Below are positions 60,995-64,000 of a stretch of DNA of 64,000 nt, piece by piece; positions within the stretch are counted from its first letter, which is position 1, and the number at the start of each line of letters is the position of its first letter. The notes below the pieces were generated by a model. The model was not told where the DNA came from and made no database searches. It saw only the letters and a list, made by a program, of their open reading frames with translations. The translations under genes and the position numbers were made by a program. This DNA comes from Acidobacteriota bacterium. Lineage in GTDB: Bacteria; Acidobacteriota; Blastocatellia; Pyrinomonadales; Pyrinomonadaceae. The stretch covers positions 310,001 to 374,000 of the forward strand of contig JAFDVK010000032.1 in the NCBI GenBank assembly GCA_018269005.1, given 5' to 3'.

Positions 60995-62050
60995 ATGAGT
61001 TTCTCACAGAACCTGCAGCGAGTCGCATCAAATATCGGACCATCCGGCCGCCCGTTTCTAAACGCAGGCCGTTGGATCCCGTGCGTTTTTGCGGCTCTCC
61101 TCCTTTGTCTGACCTCGACCGCCATCAGCACTGCCGCTCAGATGCGACCCATAAGCGTACAGCGGCCGCAACTCTCTTTTCATATCAATTCCGTCTCTAA
61201 CGATACACCGGCAGACAAGATCTCTTATGGCCAAGCGGACACCGGACCCGACGAATTGTTCGGTCGTCGCCCTGATGCTCATATCCCGACGGATTTTCAC
61301 TCGGAATCGGTCACAGAGGATGCAGTACAGAGGTTCGGACGGCAAAATGAATGGCGTGAACCTTTAGCAAGGCAGCGTGGTGACAAGGCCAAGGACCCGG
61401 ACAAGAACAAGAAGGACGATATCGACGGTGACAGCGATCAGTTCAATTGGACTGGTGCAATGGCTCAGTCATTTATCTTCCTGGGCATCCAGCATTCGTT
61501 CCGCTTGACGCAATCCAGGACCCAGCGTGAGCTTGGCGGACCCTTTTTCAAAGATTGGGGCCGTTCTGTAAGACACCTGCGAGGTTGGGATGACGGCGAC
61601 AGCGCCTTCATCAACTATATTGCGCATCCGCTGCAAGGCGGCGTCACCGGACGTATATTCGTTAACAACAGCAAGATAGCGCGTAATGCGAAGTTCGGCT
61701 CCTCCGACTATTGGGAAAGTCGGCTGAAAGCCTTTGTTTGGTCGGCAGCATGGAGCACACAATTCGAGCTGGGCCCATTCAGCGAAGCGTCGATCGGAAA
61801 TGTCGGCCTGCACATGAAGCATGGTAAAAGTCCGATGGCATTTGTTGATCTTGTGATCACACCAACGACCGGAACCGCTGTCGTTGTACTTGAGGACACG
61901 GTTGACAATTACATATTGAAGAACTGGATCGAGCGTAAATTTCGTTCCGACAGTTTCTTCGTGAAAGCATTTCGGATCCTGTTAACTCCTACGACCGCAT
62001 TTTCCAACATTTTACGCGGGAAGCCTCCTTGGAAGCGGAATGACAGATGA
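60995..62050 (+). CDS. Hypothetical envelope protein
   Basis: 351 residues from ATG 60995. A signal-peptide-like stretch (CVFAALLLCLTSTAISTAAQ) lies at about residues 30-50. A charged, disordered part (KAKDPDKNKKDDIDGDSDQF) follows, and then a domain rich in aromatic residues (RGWDDGDSAFINYIAHPLQG, RLKAFVWSAAWSTQFELGPF). The HPLQG-containing region recalls DUF3943-like outer-membrane proteins but the match is weak. The far C-terminus is basic. Confidence 0.65.
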   Translation: MSFSQNLQRVASNIGPSGRPFLNAGRWIPCVFAALLLCLTSTAISTAAQMRPISVQRPQLSFHINSVSNDTPADKISYGQADTGPDELFGRRPDAHIPTDFHSESVTEDAVQRFGRQNEWREPLARQRGDKAKDPDKNKKDDIDGDSDQFNWTGAMAQSFIFLGIQHSFRLTQSRTQRELGGPFFKDWGRSVRHLRGWDDGDSAFINYIAHPLQGGVTGRIFVNNSKIARNAKFGSSDYWESRLKAFVWSAAWSTQFELGPFSEASIGNVGLHMKHGKSPMAFVDLVITPTTGTAVVVLEDTVDNYILKNWIERKFRSDSFFVKAFRILLTPTTAFSNILRGKPPWKRNDR

Positions 62051-62091
62051 TCTAGAAACGTCGTCTGTCCAACGCGCCGGTCCGCACGATC

Positions 62092-62137
62092 AAAAAAGCT
62101 GTCTTGGAGCGGTCGCTCCGAGACAGCTTATTTTCTT
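62092..62137. terminator. Bidirectional terminator between convergent genes
   Basis: AAGCTGTCTTGGAGCG (62096-62111) pairs with CGCTCCGAGACAGCTT (62114-62129) with one wobble. A-run on the left and T-rich sequence on the right serve both strands. Confidence 0.85.
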
Positions 62138-62162
62138 TGGCCTGGAGCTGCTTGAGTCGGCT

Positions 62163-63611
62163 TTACTTTTCGTTAAGATCTTCCGGAGTCGAGATTATAC
62201 TTAGCCCAGAGATCTCGTCGCTGACACCTACCAGGACGGGCTGGAACGCGTACAGCTTGTGCCTTGTCTCGACCACATAGCTCGCACCGGCAGGAACATT
62301 CTCAAAACGAAAATAGCCGAACGGGTTGGAACGCACCATTCCAATGAGGCCGCTCGGGCCTGAAAGTTTGATCAATGCGCCGTAGATCGGGTCGCCCCGA
62401 AAGCTTGTTACCAGCCCACTCACCGGAACTGCCCCCGCCGTCGGCGCAAGGCGTTCCTCTAGGGTGTAACTTCCGGTCATAAATCGCGCGTCCATATTCG
62501 CGTTGCTTGCAGCTCGAATGCGAACATCCTTTGGCCCTGCCGTCACGGGGAAGAACACGATGGGCAGTTCGGGATCGTTGAACGCCGCGATCGGCGTTCC
62601 ATCGACCTCAAAGACCGAAGCCTCGACATCTATATTGTCGGTAACTACGAGCAATGTACCATCCGCCGGCAGATCGACGCGTATGACATCCGCGTCTCCG
62701 GCCTGGCCCAGGATGCCGCTCACCGGGAGCGTTACGGCCGGGGCAAGCGGCGTTGAACCGGGTACTTCTGGGAACTCATCAGCTTTTAGTACGACCTGGC
62801 TGCTGATCACCTCAAAATCGTGTAGCGGCGTGCCATAAGTTGGATGTGAACACTCCTGCGAATACCAGTTTGATATCCCCGGATCTGTTGCATATCCCAT
62901 AATGATGCTAAAGGACAACGGGCCCGTCCCGATATTCGGATGATACTCAGTGAGAAGGGAGCACGAATCGTTGTACAAGGACTGATGGGCCAAACCAAGG
63001 GTATGGCCAACTTCGTGCGAAACAACATTCGCGACATAAAACGGGTCGTTGCCGAGAGCGGTCGCGAAGCTGAACGAAGGGTTCGATGGCATCAAGGTCC
63101 CAATCCCAATAAAAGGCGCGACGCCTCCGGTTCCGCTTCCCTGTCCGATCACCTGCGGAGTTGTGGTAACAATGTGGATCAGCTTTTGGGCGAATGGATA
63201 ATTTAGGAATTCCTGATAGTCGGTCGTTACCCGAATACTGAACGGAGAAAAGTCTTCGTTCACTTGTTCGACTACGCGGTCCTTCTGAGCCTGAGTCAAG
63301 CTTGACGCGGGACATATCCTATTTCCTGGCACAATGGGTGAAATGAACCCAGTGGAATCGGCATTTCCCAGCCTGATCAACGTCCCTCCGGCCGGCGGAA
63401 AGTGCAAGTAGAGCAGGATTTCCGTGGCAGGCGCAAGAGGCCTGTATGCGGCCTTTGCAAGCTCATCACGCCCCTCGGGTGACAGGCTGGCCATTGCGGC
63501 TTCCGTGCCGCAAAAGTTCGGTGAGATCGCGGTCACGGGCCGTTGGGCCTTTACCGCAAGAGAAAGGGCGAATGCTGCTACACAATATACAGAAACAACT
63601 CGTAATCGCAT
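62163..63611 (-). CDS. Secreted metzincin-type zinc protease with carboxypeptidase-regulatory-like domain
   Basis: 482 residues with a signal peptide (MRLRVVSVYCVAAFALSLAV). The catalytic domain carries the metzincin zinc motif HEVGHTLGLAH (HExxHxxGxxH), and a Met-turn candidate IIMGYA follows. The C-terminal half has a beta-sandwich of PPC type (GDADVIRVDLPADGTLLVVT). The last 90 residues form a CarboxypepD_reg-like domain (LVTSFRGDPIYGALIKLSGP). It should digest proteins outside the cell. The start, MRLRV at 63611, gives a normal signal. Confidence 0.88.
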   Translation of the reverse strand: MRLRVVSVYCVAAFALSLAVKAQRPVTAISPNFCGTEAAMASLSPEGRDELAKAAYRPLAPATEILLYLHFPPAGGTLIRLGNADSTGFISPIVPGNRICPASSLTQAQKDRVVEQVNEDFSPFSIRVTTDYQEFLNYPFAQKLIHIVTTTPQVIGQGSGTGGVAPFIGIGTLMPSNPSFSFATALGNDPFYVANVVSHEVGHTLGLAHQSLYNDSCSLLTEYHPNIGTGPLSFSIIMGYATDPGISNWYSQECSHPTYGTPLHDFEVISSQVVLKADEFPEVPGSTPLAPAVTLPVSGILGQAGDADVIRVDLPADGTLLVVTDNIDVEASVFEVDGTPIAAFNDPELPIVFFPVTAGPKDVRIRAASNANMDARFMTGSYTLEERLAPTAGAVPVSGLVTSFRGDPIYGALIKLSGPSGLIGMVRSNPFGYFRFENVPAGASYVVETRHKLYAFQPVLVGVSDEISGLSIISTPEDLNEK

Positions 63612-64000
63612 GGAATCTTCTCCTTGCTATACTCGCAACGGACCGATGTCCAAGACCAACTGTTGCGGCGATCGGATAGCGGTAAGGCCGATGAAAGCTT
63701 AATAAGATGTTATGCGTGAGCAGACCAAACATATCGGTAAGGCCTAGAAATGTCAACTGTTTTTGTCCGATCCGAAGTTTTTCTGTGTCGGAGAAGATCC
63801 GTGCTCTCTGCTTCCATTTTGTGTATTTCGTACAAAATGCCGGCCCGCTCGCGGTTCTGAAATCTCAAATTTCAGATCTCAAATCTCCATTTTCCGCTAC
63901 CCTTTCTCATTTTTCCTCGCTCCCTTACTTACGTGCGGGCTACGGACACGGAGGCCGACCGCTACCGCCCCGGTTCTGGTCTTTTTTTGTGCAAATCGTG
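63612..64000. other. Right-end intergenic region
   Basis: No gene is seen in these 389 bases. It contains a short direct duplication (ATCTCAAAT at about 63862 and 63877) and, at 63922-63941, CCCTTACTTACGTGCGGGCT. The latter is an inverted, diverged copy of the end of repeat family A. Confidence 0.55.

Overview
The window looks like a chromosomal segment from an acidobacterium, probably of the Blastocatellia (Pyrinomonadaceae-like). This rests on three secreted von Willebrand factor A proteins of the type described in Acidobacteria, moderate GC, a large dispersed-hairpin load, many lipoproteins with Asn/Ala-rich tails, and Gram-negative envelope genes (ExbB/ExbD/TonB, KdsD, bacterial alpha-2-macroglobulin). 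The assignment is an inference from gene content, not from a marker-gene tree.

Layout, left to right. 1-5.6 kb: tail of a threonine dehydratase-like gene, pilB and pilC, and two VWA proteins. 5.6-8.7 kb: a compact bacterial microcompartment (BMC) locus on the minus strand, with two hexameric shell proteins, a CoA-acylating aldehyde dehydrogenase with a long tail, a zinc-ribbon membrane protein and a 31-residue membrane peptide. 8.9-19 kb: RodZ-like protein, guaB, M28 peptidase, ABC-F ATPase, parvulin lipoprotein, rpmB, RidA and Rel. 19.1-23.0 kb: a tonB-exbB-exbD-exbD-TPR lipoprotein operon with its own promoter and terminator. 23.4-30.7 kb: a minus-strand run der, MauE/double thioredoxin, tgt, yajC, secD, secF. 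30.7-35.4 kb: an accessory island with two toxin-antitoxin pairs, broken Rhs (YD-repeat) pieces, an orphan Rhs-type toxin tip with a probable immunity gene, and many small repeats. 35.4-44.4 kb: secreted protein, kdsD, lipoprotein and a 2095-residue thioester alpha-2-macroglobulin. 44.7-50.1 kb: PspA with a membrane coiled-coil partner, a secreted protein with 23 head-like repeats, and an ATP-grasp enzyme. 50.1-58.3 kb: TPR membrane proteins, an ECF sigma factor with a probable anti-sigma factor, a TPR protein with a Ser/Thr kinase, and a DUF5763-like protein. 58.5-63.6 kb: secreted hydrolase, third VWA protein, tRNA-Arg(ACG), a hypothetical envelope protein and a metzincin protease.

The core parts work as ordinary housekeeping: protein export (SecDF-YajC), tRNA modification (Tgt), ribosome assembly (Der, L28), stringent response (Rel), purine synthesis (GuaB) and envelope energy coupling (TonB/ExbBD). 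The least ordinary parts are the BMC locus, which lacks a pentameric vertex protein and a signature substrate enzyme in this window; the Rhs remnant/orphan-toxin island with a YoeB-type module bracketed by a 28-bp direct repeat; and a family of dispersed hairpins whose stems covary while the flanks stay constant.
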